Shown: positions 8,170-19,691, counted from the stretch's first letter. The stretch is 64,000 nt of DNA from Thermoleophilia bacterium (GCA_020848615.1 JADLHW010000086.1:62001-126000); one strand, 5' to 3'. Notes: generated by a model not told the origin, from the sequence alone. Translations and numbers: made by a program.

Positions 8170-9362
8170 GGGTCCCGCCGGGCAGGGACGTCGTCCTCAT
8201 CGCGGGCGGCGGCTTCGCCGCGGTGGAGGCCGCGCTGGCCCTGCGGGCGATGGCCGGTGAGCGGGCCCACGTGTGCCTCGTCGCGCCGGACCCGGACTTC
8301 AGCTTCGCCCCGGCGGCGACCCGGTCGGCGTTCGCCGCGGCCACCGGTGACCGCATGCCCATGCGCGAGCTGGCCGAGCGGGCCGGCGCCGCCCTCATCG
8401 GCGGGAACCTGCAGGAGGTGCGCCCGGACCTGCGCCGCATCGTCCTGTCCACCGGCCGGGAACTGGAGTACGACCACCTGGTGGTGGCCGTCGGCGCCCG
8501 CGCGGAGGGCTGGCTCGCGGCCCCCGGAGTGCTGTTCCGCGGTCCCCGCGACGAGGAGGCGCTGGGCGCCCTGCTGGACGACATGGTGGCCCGGGCACTG
8601 GCCGGCGAGCGCCTGCGCGTGGTGTTCGCGGTCCCGGCGGGCCCCGGGTGGGCCGTGCCGGTGTACGAGCTGGCGCTCCTCGCGGCGCAGTGGCTGCTGC
8701 GCCACGGCGTCCGGGACGCGGTCGACCTGGTCGTGGTCACCGCGGAGGACGAGCCGCTCGGCGTGTTCGGGCACGACGCCGCCGAGGCCGTCACCGCGGA
8801 GCTCGGCGAGGCCGGGGTGGAGGTGCGCCCGGGTGCGGTGGTGCGCGAGTGGGCGGACGGCAACCTGCACGTGGTCCCCGGCGGCGAGGTCCCGGCCGAC
8901 CTGGTGGTGTCGCTGCCCGTGCTGCGCGGGCCGCGGGTCCCGGGCCTGCCGCACACGCAGCTGGGGTTCGTGGCCGCCGACGAGGGCGGCCGGGTGGTGG
9001 GCAGCCCCGGCGTCTACGTGGCGGGCGACGCCGGCCCGTTCCCGGTGAAGCAGGCCGGCCTGGCGTGCCAGCAGGCCGACGCCGTGGCGGCGCTCATCGC
9101 CGCGGAGATGGGCGCCCACGTGGCCCCGCACCCCGGGCCGCCCACCCTGCGGGCCGTGCTGTGGACCGGCCGCGGCGACCGGTTCCTGCGCACGGACCTG
9201 GCGGGCGGCAGGGACGAGAGCGGCGGGGTGGGGGCGCTCACCGCGGAGCTGTGGTGGCCGCCCGGCAAGGTCGCCGGGCGATTCCTCACGCCGTTCCTGG
9301 AGGGCCAGCCCGACCAGGCGCGCCTGGTGGACCTGGACGTCCCGGAGCCCCGCAGGGGTTAG
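8166..9362 (+). CDS. FAD-dependent NAD(P)/quinone-type oxidoreductase
   Basis: 398 residues. An N-terminal FAD dinucleotide fold has the GGGFAAVEAA motif (about residues 12-22). EYDHLVVAVGAR is the usual second FAD contact. A C-terminal GVYVAGDAGPFPVKQAGLACQQADAVAALIA is the FAD-closing motif found in NDH-2/sulfide-quinone reductase relatives. No CxxC redox pair is visible, so thioredoxin reductase is excluded. Electron donor and acceptor are not determinable. It is translationally coupled to the DUF2630 gene and overlaps the convergent monooxygenase stop by 4 bp. Confidence 0.85.
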   Translation: MRVPPGRDVVLIAGGGFAAVEAALALRAMAGERAHVCLVAPDPDFSFAPAATRSAFAAATGDRMPMRELAERAGAALIGGNLQEVRPDLRRIVLSTGRELEYDHLVVAVGARAEGWLAAPGVLFRGPRDEEALGALLDDMVARALAGERLRVVFAVPAGPGWAVPVYELALLAAQWLLRHGVRDAVDLVVVTAEDEPLGVFGHDAAEAVTAELGEAGVEVRPGAVVREWADGNLHVVPGGEVPADLVVSLPVLRGPRVPGLPHTQLGFVAADEGGRVVGSPGVYVAGDAGPFPVKQAGLACQQADAVAALIAAEMGAHVAPHPGPPTLRAVLWTGRGDRFLRTDLAGGRDESGGVGALTAELWWPPGKVAGRFLTPFLEGQPDQARLVDLDVPEPRRG

Positions 9363-9679
9363 ATCGACCCCAGCGCGGCGTCGCCGCCGGGCACCGGCTC
9401 CAGGAAGGTGAGCTCGACGGGCCCGGTGAGGAGCCCCTCGGTGACCCTCCCCACGTTCACCAGGTGGTCGGTGGAGAGGTGGGCGTCCAGCGCCTCGCGG
9501 GAGGCCCAGTGCTCCACGAACAGCAGCTGGCCGGGGCTGCCGGCGACGCGGTGCAGCGCGTAGCGCAGGCACCCGTCCTCGGCGTGGGTGGGCTCCAGGA
9601 GGGCCCGGAAGGCGGCCTCCACCTCGGCCTCGTGGCCGGGCTTGGCGGTGATGCGTGCGGTGAGGAAGACGTCTGGCAT
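9359..9679 (-). CDS. Antibiotic-biosynthesis-monooxygenase (ABM) domain protein
   Basis: 106 residues, start ATG 9679; an in-frame start at 9694 is possible. The sequence matches the ABM/YgiN dimeric ferredoxin-like fold: ITAKPGHEAEVEAAFRALLEPTHAEDGCLRYALHR, then LLFVEHWASREALDAHL. Such proteins act as small quinol/heme monooxygenases; the substrate is unknown here. It is single-gene and convergent with the FAD oxidoreductase. Confidence 0.85.
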   Translation of the reverse strand: MPDVFLTARITAKPGHEAEVEAAFRALLEPTHAEDGCLRYALHRVAGSPGQLLFVEHWASREALDAHLSTDHLVNVGRVTEGLLTGPVELTFLEPVPGGDAALGSI

Positions 9680-9718
9680 GGCGGCATTCTGCACGCCCGA
9701 GCGGCCGCGCGCGCAACC

Positions 9719-10126
9719 TCAGTCCGGTGCGATCACCCGGTTCTGGTCGATCCAGAACCGCGCGGCGGCGTCGATGCTGCTCGCCAGATCCCCGAAGCGC
9801 AGGGGCTTGACCAGGTAGCCGCTGGCCCCCGCGTCGTACGCCGCCCGCACGTCGCGCGGCTCGGCGGAGGACGACAGCACCAGGGCGGGCAGGGCCGCAC
9901 GGCCCCAGCGCCTCCGGATGTCCCGCAGCAGCTCGATGCCGCCGGCGCCGGGCAGGCCGATGTCCACCAGCACCAGCGCGGGCGCCTCGTCCAGGCCGTC
10001 CAGCAGGACCATCGCCTCCTCGGGATCACGGGCGCGCACCGCGCCGCGCTCCCGCCCGGCGCGCTCCAGCGCGAGGCCGATGAGGTCGGCGTCGGCGTCG
10101 CTGTCCTCCACGAACAGCACGGTCAC
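9719..10126 (-). CDS. Single-domain response regulator (Rcp1-like receiver)
   Basis: 135 residues from GTG 10126. The receiver domain has acidic pocket residues in FVEDSD, phospho-acceptor Asp in VLVDIGLPG, Ser/Thr in LSSS and Lys in YLVKPLRF. The longer alpha4 loop is like phytochrome-partner Rcp1 receivers. There is no output domain. It lies 11 bp after the hybrid-PAS kinase stop and should be phosphorylated by it. The start is uncertain because no clear ribosome site is visible. Confidence 0.85.
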   Translation of the reverse strand: MTVLFVEDSDADADLIGLALERAGRERGAVRARDPEEAMVLLDGLDEAPALVLVDIGLPGAGGIELLRDIRRRWGRAALPALVLSSSAEPRDVRAAYDAGASGYLVKPLRFGDLASSIDAAARFWIDQNRVIAPD

Positions 10127-10137
10127 GGCGTCGCCGG

Positions 10138-12066
10138 TCAGCGCGGGCCCCACAGCGGCAGCACAAAGGCGATGGTGGCGCCCCGGCCGGGCTCGGAGGT
10201 GGCCCACACGCGGCCGCCGTGGCGCTCCACGACGCGCCGCACGATCGCCAGGCCCGCGCCGGTGCCCTCGAACCGCTCGTCGGCGTGCAGGCGCTGGAAC
10301 AGCCCGAAGGCCCGCTCGGCGTGCTCCTGCCGGAAGCCGATGCCGTTGTCGCGCACGAAGAAGGCCGCGCCCGAGCCGTCCAGGTCGCCGTAGCCCACGT
10401 GCACGGCCGGCTCCGCGGCGTCCCGCGTGAACTTCACCGCGTTGCCCAGCACGTTCGCGAGCAGCTGGTGCAGCAGGGCCGGGTTGCCGGCCACCACGGG
10501 AAGCGGGTCGATCGTGATCCGCATGTGCTCGGGGACCTCGGGCGGCAGCGTGCGCAGCACCCCCTGCAGCACCGCGTCCATCGCCACGCGCTCGGGGCGC
10601 AGCGGCTGCTTGCCCAGGCGGGCGACCTCCAGGAGATCCTCGATGAGGGCGTCCATGCCCTCGGCGGCCTCCCGGATGAGGCGCAGGCGGCGCAGCCGGT
10701 CGTCCCGGCTGCCGGTGCCCTCCTCCAGCAGCTCCGCCGCGGAGTGCATCGCGCGCAGGGGGCCGCGCAGGTCGTGGGACACGCTGTAGGAGAACGCCTC
10801 GAGCTCCGCCACGGTGGCGCGCAGCTCGTGGGTGCGTTCCCGCACCCGCTCCTCCAGCTCCGCGTTCGCGCGGCGCAGCCCGTCCCGGGCCTCCGCGGCG
10901 GCCACGCCGGCGCCCGCCAGCGCCGCGAAGTCCGCGGCCAGGAGGTCGGCGATCTCCCCGGCCGCCGGGCCGGGTTCCACCAGCAGGTCGCCCCACAGGG
11001 CGTCGCGCACGACGATGCCCGACCTGGCGACGCCGAGCGGCACGATGCCGCCCTCCACCGTGTCGCCCAGGGCCAGCAGCGTGCCGGACGCCGCCTCCAC
11101 CCGCAGTCGCGCAGGCTCGCGGCGGGCGACCGCCGCGCCGGCGACCCCCAGGGCGGTGAGCTCGCCCACGATCTGCTCGAAGATCGTGACCCGGTCCTCG
11201 GCACGGGCCAGGGTGTTGCCCACGCGCCCCAGGGCGGCGGTGCGGGCCTGGAGCGAGGCGATGAGGTTCTCGGCGTGGCGGCGCTCGGTGATGTCGACCG
11301 CCACGACCTGCACGCGCCCGCCGTGCCCGGCCCCCGGCGCCTCCATCCGGGCGTGCGACTCCATCCAGCGGACGGCGCCGTCGTCGCGGCGGACGCGGAA
11401 CAGCTGGCGCAGCGCGCCGCCGGTCCGGAACATCCGCTGCGCATGTGCGACGGCCTCGGCGCGGTCGTCGTCATGGATCCGCCGGAAGATCTCCGCGGCG
11501 GGCACCTCGACCGTCCCCTCGGGGAGGCGGTGCATCGTGGCGAACCCGCGGGACAGGCGCACGGTGCCGGAGTCGAGGTCGTGCACGAACGTGCCGACGC
11601 CGGCGGCCTCCTCCGCGCTGTCGAGCAGGCTCAGGCGGTCGCGCGCCGCGGCCTCCGCCTCCACCCGGTCGCTGATCTCGATGACCACGCAGCCCACGCC
11701 GGGACCGTCCCGGCCCAGGTCCAGGGGGGTGTAGGACGCCCTCCACGTGCGGCGCCGGCCCGGTGCCGCCGGGGTCTCGCCGGTGATCTCGGTCGCCACG
11801 GGCTCGCCGCCGTCCAGCACGGAGCGCATGATGGCGTCGGCCTCGGCGAGATCGGGGAGCACGTCGATCATGCGGCGGCCGAGGTGGTGGTCAGCGGGCA
11901 CGCCGTTGATCTCCGCGAGGGGCGCGTTGACGAACCGGTAGCGCAGGTCCGCGTCGAAGATCGCGACGCCCACGCCCGTCGCCTCGAGCAGGCTCCGCAG
12001 GGCGCCGGTGTCGGCCGGGTTCACCGCGAGCTCCGCCGCGCCCGGGGTGAGGCTGGTCGGGGCCAT
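10138..12066 (-). CDS. PAS-containing sensor histidine kinase
   Basis: 642 residues, start ATG 12066. Two PAS domains (about residues 20-140 and 145-265; GVGVAIFDADLRYRFVN and GVGTFVHDLDSGTVRLS) are followed by a GAF-like region (residues ~290-400). A coiled segment leads to HisKA with phospho-acceptor His in YSVSHDLRGPLRAM. The HATPase domain has N-box LANVLGNAVKFT, G1 DNGIGF, F-box GLFQRLH and G2 GTGAGLAIV. No membrane segment is present, so it is a cytoplasmic, bacteriophytochrome-like kinase architecture without the chromophore domain. It is cotranscribed with the downstream receiver. Confidence 0.9.
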   Translation of the reverse strand: MAPTSLTPGAAELAVNPADTGALRSLLEATGVGVAIFDADLRYRFVNAPLAEINGVPADHHLGRRMIDVLPDLAEADAIMRSVLDGGEPVATEITGETPAAPGRRRTWRASYTPLDLGRDGPGVGCVVIEISDRVEAEAAARDRLSLLDSAEEAAGVGTFVHDLDSGTVRLSRGFATMHRLPEGTVEVPAAEIFRRIHDDDRAEAVAHAQRMFRTGGALRQLFRVRRDDGAVRWMESHARMEAPGAGHGGRVQVVAVDITERRHAENLIASLQARTAALGRVGNTLARAEDRVTIFEQIVGELTALGVAGAAVARREPARLRVEAASGTLLALGDTVEGGIVPLGVARSGIVVRDALWGDLLVEPGPAAGEIADLLAADFAALAGAGVAAAEARDGLRRANAELEERVRERTHELRATVAELEAFSYSVSHDLRGPLRAMHSAAELLEEGTGSRDDRLRRLRLIREAAEGMDALIEDLLEVARLGKQPLRPERVAMDAVLQGVLRTLPPEVPEHMRITIDPLPVVAGNPALLHQLLANVLGNAVKFTRDAAEPAVHVGYGDLDGSGAAFFVRDNGIGFRQEHAERAFGLFQRLHADERFEGTGAGLAIVRRVVERHGGRVWATSEPGRGATIAFVLPLWGPR

Positions 12067-12227
12067 TCCGGCACTGTGCCATGCCGCTCCGCACCGCGGA
12101 TCGCCCGGATGGTGGAGCCGTTCGGGTCGACCCGCCGCACCGCGACGGGAGCCCTTCGGCCGATGTGGGGACGCGGATGCCGGTTCACCATGCGTTCGTG
12201 CCCTTCCCCTCACCCGTCCCGCGTCGC

Positions 12228-12860
12228 TCAGCCGATGATGCCGCGGCGCATCCCCTCCGCCACGGCGGAGGCCCGGTCCGCGGCGCCGAGCTTGTCGAAG
12301 ACGTGCCGCAGGTGCGTCTTCACGGTCGCGGGGCTCAGGTGGACCTCACGGCCGATCTCCTCGTTCGTGTGCCCGCCGGCCACGAGCTCCAGGATGCGGC
12401 GCTCGCGCTCGCTCAGCACGACCGCGGGTTCCGCGCGGCGCATCCGGATCTGGTCGGCGAGGCCGGCCTGCGTGTCGTCGCCGAGGACCGTGCCCCCCTC
12501 GGCGACGGTGCGGATCGCCCGGACGACCTCCCGGCGGTCCGCGGCCTTGGACAGGACGCCCGCCGCGCCCAGCTCCACGACCTCGTAGACGGTGTCGGGG
12601 GCCACGTCGCCGGACAGCACGAGGCAGCGCGCGGCGCCGTCGCGGCGGCCCATCTCGGCCAGGAGCTCCCCGCCGCTCATCCCCGGCAGGTTGAGGTCCA
12701 GGACCACGACGTCCGCGGGGTTCCCGTCGAGGTGCGCGAGGCACGTCTCGGCGGACGCGAACGCGCCACCGAGGACGAGGTCATCGTGGCTGTCCACGAT
12801 GTCGGACAGGACCTGCCGGAACAGCGGGTGGTCCTCGACGATCACGATGACCATGGGCAC
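12228..12860 (-). CDS. NarL/FixJ-type response regulator
   Basis: 210 residues from GTG 12860; ATG 12854 is equally plausible. The receiver has VEDHP, phospho-acceptor Asp in VVVLDLNLPG, Ser in VLSGD and Lys in LSKAAD. The C-terminal LuxR helix-turn-helix is complete (LSERERRILELVAGGHTNEEIGREVHLSPATVKTHLRHVFDKLGA). It is divergent from the GGDEF-HD gene with 20 bp between the starts, and no kinase is adjacent in the same direction. Confidence 0.9.
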   Translation of the reverse strand: MPMVIVIVEDHPLFRQVLSDIVDSHDDLVLGGAFASAETCLAHLDGNPADVVVLDLNLPGMSGGELLAEMGRRDGAARCLVLSGDVAPDTVYEVVELGAAGVLSKAADRREVVRAIRTVAEGGTVLGDDTQAGLADQIRMRRAEPAVVLSERERRILELVAGGHTNEEIGREVHLSPATVKTHLRHVFDKLGAADRASAVAEGMRRGIIG

Positions 12861-12880
12861 TCGGGGAATGGTGCCAAGCC

Positions 12881-14083
12881 ATGGCGGGGCCGATCAAGGC
12901 CGGAAAGCCCGCATTTCGGGAGATGAATTCGCACGACGACATCGACGCCGACCGCCTCACCGGGCTGCCGTCGGTGGCCGCGTTCCACCGCCGGCTCGAG
13001 GCGCACGCCGAGGCCGCCGTCCTGGGCGGCCACGACCTCGCCCTGGCGGTGGTGGACGTGGACGGGTTCGCCGAGGTCAACGACGCGCTCGGCTTTGCCG
13101 CCGGGGACGGGTTGCTGCGCCACCTCGCGGTGCGCCTGCTCGCGTTCGCGGAGCCCGGCGAGGTCGTCGCCCGCCTCACCGCCGACCGGTTCGCGTGGCT
13201 GCTGCCCGGGGGCAGCGCATGCGACGCCATGCGCGCCGTCGACGCCCTGCGCTCCGAGCTGCGGGAGGTCCCGCCCGCGGCCGTCGCCGTCCGGGTCTCC
13301 GCGGGCGTGTGCGGGGTGCGGGACGCCACCCATGCGTCGATGCTGCTGCGCCACGCCGAGAATGCGCTGCGCACCGCGAAGGCCCGTGGCGGTGACGCGG
13401 TCTGCGCGTTCCGGCCGGGCGGCGAGGCCGCCGCGACCGCCCGCGCGGCCCGCGCCGAGGCGGTCACCCGGCTGCAGGAGATCGCGGTGGCGGCCGACGC
13501 CCGCCACCCGGGCACCCGCGGCCGTGCGTGGCGGGTCGCGGCCCTCGCCGACGTCATCGCGCTCGAGCTCGGCTGGGACGGGGCACGGCGCGCGCGCCTC
13601 ATGGAGGCCGCCGCCCTGCATGACCTGGGCCGCCCCGGCGTCGCGGGCCGGCCGTGCGCCGCGGGGGTGTTCGACCCACACGTCGTGCCGGACGCCGCCC
13701 GCCACGCCGTGGCGGGGGCGGCGATCGCCTCCGGGGTCCTGGACGCCGAGCAGGTGGCGTGGATCCGGCATCAGCACGAGCGCTGGGACGGCGAGGGCGG
13801 GCCGCACGGCCTGGCCGGCGACGCCATCCCCGAGGGCGCCCGCATCCTCGCCGTCGCCGCGGCGGTGGACGTGACCACCCGGGTCCGCACGGACCCGGTC
13901 CCGCCGACGCTCACCGGCGCGCTCGCCGGCTGCGCGGCCCTGGCGGGCGAACGGTTCGACCCCGGCGTGGCCCGCGCGCTCGCGCGAGTGCTGGGCGTCG
14001 CACAGGCTCCGGTGCGGGCCGCGGGGGGCTTCGTACCGGAGGCCACACGGGGAGGGGCTGCCGTGCAGCCCCTCCCCGCCTGA
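12881..14083 (+). CDS. Degenerate GGDEF plus HD-GYP-like protein
   Basis: 400 residues from ATG 12881; ATG 12923 (MNSHDDIDADRLTGLP) is an alternative. Residues ~20-175 follow the diguanylate cyclase fold (DRLTGLPSVAAFHRRL, ALAVVDVDGFAEVND), but the active-site loop reads RLTADRF in place of RLGGDEF, so cyclase activity is unlikely. Residues ~200-380 are an HD domain (AALHDLGRPGV, HQHERWDGEGGP, ILAVAAAVD) in which the GYP signature is GGP. It probably binds c-di-GMP/GTP or acts as a regulator rather than a synthase; phosphodiesterase activity is uncertain. Confidence 0.8.
   Translation: MAGPIKAGKPAFREMNSHDDIDADRLTGLPSVAAFHRRLEAHAEAAVLGGHDLALAVVDVDGFAEVNDALGFAAGDGLLRHLAVRLLAFAEPGEVVARLTADRFAWLLPGGSACDAMRAVDALRSELREVPPAAVAVRVSAGVCGVRDATHASMLLRHAENALRTAKARGGDAVCAFRPGGEAAATARAARAEAVTRLQEIAVAADARHPGTRGRAWRVAALADVIALELGWDGARRARLMEAAALHDLGRPGVAGRPCAAGVFDPHVVPDAARHAVAGAAIASGVLDAEQVAWIRHQHERWDGEGGPHGLAGDAIPEGARILAVAAAVDVTTRVRTDPVPPTLTGALAGCAALAGERFDPGVARALARVLGVAQAPVRAAGGFVPEATRGGAAVQPLPA
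14049..14077. terminator. Bidirectional hairpin between convergent genes
   Basis: 13-bp perfect arms (GGGGAGGGGCTGC with GCAGCCCCTCCCC) around a 3-nt loop. It lies inside the last codons of the GGDEF-HD gene, 12 bp before the convergent receiver gene's stop, and could serve both strands. Confidence 0.6.
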
Positions 14084-14095
14084 CCGCGGGTGTGC

Positions 14096-15229
14096 TCAGG
14101 CGGCCCTGAGGGCTGAGGCGGGCACCTCGACGGGCACGGCGGAGGTCACGCCGGCTCGCCGCAGCGTCTCGCGGACCTGCTCCAGCAGCGCGGAGGTCAC
14201 CTCGAAGCCCCGCGCGAACAGCAGCGTGCCGGCCGGGTCCCGCACGTCGGCGGCCAGCACCATGCCGGCGAGCAGCTTCGCGGGCTCCACCTCCCCCACG
14301 GCGTGCGTCGCGGCGTGGTCCTCGAGCATGGCGATGACCTCGTCGACGATCGCGCGATCCCTCGGCTGGCGGGCCCGCACGATCCGCACCGCCTCGGCGG
14401 TCGGCGTGCCGCGTTGCTCCAGGGCGTCCACCTCCAGCAGCACGGCGAGCGCGCGGCTCTCCCACGGGGCGTCGTCCTCCCCGGACTCGACGGCCCGCAG
14501 GATCCGCACCACGCCGTCGAGGCGCGGGATGCGCGCCAGCAGGCCGGCGGTGAGGGCCGGCAGCCGGCGGATCGCGGCCTGGTCCTCGACCTGCAGGGGC
14601 TCGTCGGACTCCATGCGGTCCAGGACCTCCGGCGGCAGCGTCACCGCGGCGATCTGCGACAGCTGGGCGGCGATCTCCACCTGCCAGGCGTCCCGTCCGG
14701 TCACGCGGGCGAGCTCGCCCACGCGGCGGCTCACTCGGCCGGCCTTGCTGAACGCCCGTGGCTGGGCGAGCTCCAGCAGGCTGGTGAGCACGGCGATGCT
14801 CCCCGCGAACGTCTCGCGCAGCAGCGCGCGCTGCGCGGTCACCAGGCGGTGCTGCTCCACCGCCGCCCGCAGCGCCGGCAGCAGCACCGTCGCCGGGCAG
14901 GGCTTGGTCATGAACCGGAAGATCTGGCCGTCGTTCACCGCCGCGATCGCGGCGTCCATCTCGGCGTGCCCGGTGAGGAGCATCCGGGTGGCGTCGGGCG
15001 CCACGCGGAACGCGTGCGCGAGGAAGGTGGCGCCGTCCATGCCCGGCATGCGCATGTCGGACACCACCACGGCGAACCGACCGGGGTCGGCCTCCAGCAG
15101 CGCCACCGCGTCCTGCGGGGAGGTGCAGGTGGTGGTGGCGTACCGCTTGCGCAGGTGCAGCAGCAGGCCGTCCAGCACCGCCTGCTCGTCGTCGACGAGC
15201 AGGACCTCGATGAGGTCGCCCCCGCTCAT
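14096..15229 (-). CDS. Response regulator with degenerate HD-GYP-like output
   Basis: 377 residues, ATG 15229 overlapping the upstream stop (ATGA). The receiver domain (LLVDDEQAVLDG, VVVSDMRMPGMDG, LLTGHAEMD, FMTKPCP) is typical of RpfG-type proteins. The output region (residues ~140-310) has HD-GYP helical layout, but the HD pair is replaced (IAAQLSQIAAVTLPPEVL) and no GYP motif is present, so catalysis is not expected. It is the last gene of a kinase-HDOD-receiver operon. Possible role: protein-interaction output of c-di-GMP signalling; the target is unknown. Confidence 0.85.
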   Translation of the reverse strand: MSGGDLIEVLLVDDEQAVLDGLLLHLRKRYATTTCTSPQDAVALLEADPGRFAVVVSDMRMPGMDGATFLAHAFRVAPDATRMLLTGHAEMDAAIAAVNDGQIFRFMTKPCPATVLLPALRAAVEQHRLVTAQRALLRETFAGSIAVLTSLLELAQPRAFSKAGRVSRRVGELARVTGRDAWQVEIAAQLSQIAAVTLPPEVLDRMESDEPLQVEDQAAIRRLPALTAGLLARIPRLDGVVRILRAVESGEDDAPWESRALAVLLEVDALEQRGTPTAEAVRIVRARQPRDRAIVDEVIAMLEDHAATHAVGEVEPAKLLAGMVLAADVRDPAGTLLFARGFEVTSALLEQVRETLRRAGVTSAVPVEVPASALRAA

Positions 15230-16400
15230 GCCGGCACTGCCGCGAACGTCGTCCGGGCGAGTTCCCGCCACCCGTCCAGGCGGTCCTCGACCCCGACCGT
15301 CCGCAGGTACTCCCGGTCGAGCAGCGACTCGTCGGAGAGCAGGGCCACGGCCACGTGCAGGCACCCGGCGAGGCCGAACGCCGTGTCGTCCAGGCGTCCC
15401 GGGGTGTGCTGGTCCGCGACGGCCTCCACGACCGCCATCGGCAGGCCCCACAGGCCCAGCAGGTACGCGCCGATCTCGGCGTGGGTCTGCCGCTGGAACT
15501 CCCGCTCGATCTCGTGCAGGGGCCGGCCGGTGTCGCGCGCCTGGGCGATCATTGGGGCCAGCACCTCCGGCAGGCGGGACGCCAGCACCAGCAGGCCCAC
15601 GTTCACCAGCAGCCCCGCCAGGTAGCCGTCGTCGCGCAGGTCCGGGTGGACCGAACCCGCGATCGCGGAGGTGAGCCCGGCGGCCCGCAGGGCGGCCTGC
15701 TGCAGCTCCCCCGGGTCCACGCCGGTGGCCTTGGCGACGTCGGGGACGTTGTGGAACACCTCGACGCCGAGCACCACGTCGCGCACGGTGCGGCCGCCCA
15801 GGTAGTTCACGGCCTTCCCGACGTTGGTGACCTTGGTGGCCATCCCGAAGAACGCGCTGTTGACGATCTGCACGACCTTCGCGGCGAGCGCGGGGTCCTG
15901 CCCGATGAGGTCCCCGAGGTCGCCCATGGTGTGCTCCGGGTCGTCCAGCAGGTCCCGGACCTGCACGAACAGCTCCGGCAGGGACGGAAGCTGGCCCATC
16001 CGGCCCACGAGCTGGCGCAGCGCGTCGTCCTGCAGGAGCGACTGCAGCCGGTGCGCGCGGGACACGACCCGGTGGATGGTCTCGGCGTCGGAGGGTTTGG
16101 CGAGGAACTGGTGCGCCAGGTGCACCAGGCGGCGGGCGACGTCCTCGTCGGTCTGGCCGCTCAGCACGATGCGGGCGGTCTCCGGCCACCGGGCGCGCAC
16201 GCGCTCCAGCAGCTGCTCACCGCTCATGCCGGGCATGCGCATGTCGGCGACCACCACGTCGAAGTGCTCCTCCTCCAGGCGGGCGAGGGCCTCCTCCCCG
16301 CCCACCGCGAACGTCATGCGCCATTCCTTGCGGTGCTTGCGCAGGGCGTTCGCGAGCCCCTCCAGCACCATCGGCTCGTCGTCGACGAACAGGATGCCGA

Positions 16401-16404
<4 letters not shown>
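15226..16404 (-). CDS. Response regulator with HDOD output domain
   Basis: 392 residues, ATG 16404 overlapping the kinase stop (ATGA). The receiver (FVDDEPMVLEG, VVVADMRMPGMSG, LSGQTDED, FLAKPSD) is followed by an HDOD domain from about residue 130 (LPSLPELFVQVRDLLDD, LIGQDPALAAKVVQIVNSAFFG, AVNYLGGRTVRDVVLG). HDOD domains lack phosphodiesterase residues and act as signalling scaffolds. It is in the centre of the three-gene operon 18647-14096, whose kinase likely phosphorylates both receivers. Confidence 0.9.
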
Positions 16405-18647
<2,243 letters not shown>

Positions 18648-18677
18648 CTGTGGGGTCTCCTTGTGGATGGGGTGGGT

Positions 18678-18696
18678 GGGGTGGGAGGCCCACCCC
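18678..18696 (-). promoter_or_regulatory. GC hairpin and G-tract motif between HD-GYP regulator and kinase
   Basis: Right after the HD-GYP gene's stop, GGGGTGGG pairs with CCCACCCC around AGG. The same strand also has four G-runs separated by single T bases at 18669-18685 (GGGGTGGGTGGGGTGGG), a canonical quadruplex pattern lying on the template strand of these minus-strand genes. It could attenuate transcription from the HD-GYP gene into the kinase operon; that is inference. Confidence 0.45.
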
Positions 18697-19691
18697 TAGA
18701 GGGAGGCGATGGCCTCGACGACGCGCGGGTCGAAGTGGGTGCCGGCGACGCGACGGCACTCGTCCATCGCGTCCTCCCACGTGCGCGGCTCGCAGTACGG
18801 CCGGCGGCTGGTCATCACGTCCACGGAATCGGCGACGCACAGGATCCGCGCGGCCTCGGGGATGTCCTCCCCGGCGATGCGGTCCGGGTAGCCGCCGCCG
18901 TCGTAGCGCTCGTGGTGGTGGCGCACCCAGGACACCTGCTCGGGCGTGAGGATCTCGCTCACGATCTCGGCGCCCAGCGCGGCGTGCGGCTTGACGATCT
19001 CGAACTCGTCGTCGGTGAGGCGCCCCGGCTTCAGCAGCACGGCGTCCGGCACGCCGATCTTGCCGACGTCGTGCACCAGGCCGACGTCGCGCAGCAGCCC
19101 CACGCCGCCGGCGGGCCACCCCATCGCCTCGGCGATGCGCGTCGCCAGGTGCGCGACCCGCTCGCTGTGCATGCGGGTGGAGGGGTCCTTCGCGTCGATG
19201 GCCCGCGCGAGCGCGCGGATGCTGGAGGTGAGGCTCTCCTGGAGGCGGCGGTGCGCGGAGGCCTGCAGGTCGTGCTGGTGCACCGCGGCATCCACCGCGG
19301 CGATGAGCACCTCGCTGGGGCACGGCTTGGTGAGGAACCGGAAGATCTGGCCCTCGTTCACCGCCGCGACGGCGTCCTCCAGGTCGTTCGAGCCGGTGAG
19401 CAGCAGGCGCACCGCGTCCGTGGCGACCGTGCGGGCCTCACACAGGAACCGGGCGCCGGTCATCCCCGGCATGTTCATGTCGCTCACGATCACCGCGAAC
19501 CCGGGGTCGTCCGCCAGGACCGCCAGGCCGGCGCGGCCGCCCACGGCCGTGGTCACCTGGAACCGGCGGCCCAGGAGGGCGGCGAGGCCCTCCAGGACCG
19601 CCGCCTCGTCGTCGACGATCAGGATCCTCGGGAGGTCGCCGCGTTTCCCGCGGCGCGTCTGCCGGCCCGCCGAGCTCGTGACGATCCCCAC
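18696..19691 (-). CDS. RpfG-type HD-GYP response regulator
   Basis: 331 residues. The receiver (LIVDDEAAVLEG, VIVSDMNMPGMTG, LLTGSND, FLTKPCP) is joined to a complete HD-GYP domain: HSERVAHLATRIAE, LVHDVGKIGVPD, HHHERYDGGGYPD, RILCVADSVDVMTS. All metal ligands and the GYP motif are present, so it is a likely c-di-GMP phosphodiesterase. The C-terminal segment FDPRVVEAIASL is normal for the family. The gene is 48 bp upstream of the GAF-PAS kinase on the same strand and may belong to its operon. Confidence 0.93.
   Translation of the reverse strand: MGIVTSSAGRQTRRGKRGDLPRILIVDDEAAVLEGLAALLGRRFQVTTAVGGRAGLAVLADDPGFAVIVSDMNMPGMTGARFLCEARTVATDAVRLLLTGSNDLEDAVAAVNEGQIFRFLTKPCPSEVLIAAVDAAVHQHDLQASAHRRLQESLTSSIRALARAIDAKDPSTRMHSERVAHLATRIAEAMGWPAGGVGLLRDVGLVHDVGKIGVPDAVLLKPGRLTDDEFEIVKPHAALGAEIVSEILTPEQVSWVRHHHERYDGGGYPDRIAGEDIPEAARILCVADSVDVMTSRRPYCEPRTWEDAMDECRRVAGTHFDPRVVEAIASL

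Noticed and set aside
9719-10138. Receiver fused to the kinase as a hybrid
   Set aside because: The kinase stop at 10138 separates the two frames, and the receiver has its own GTG at 10126.
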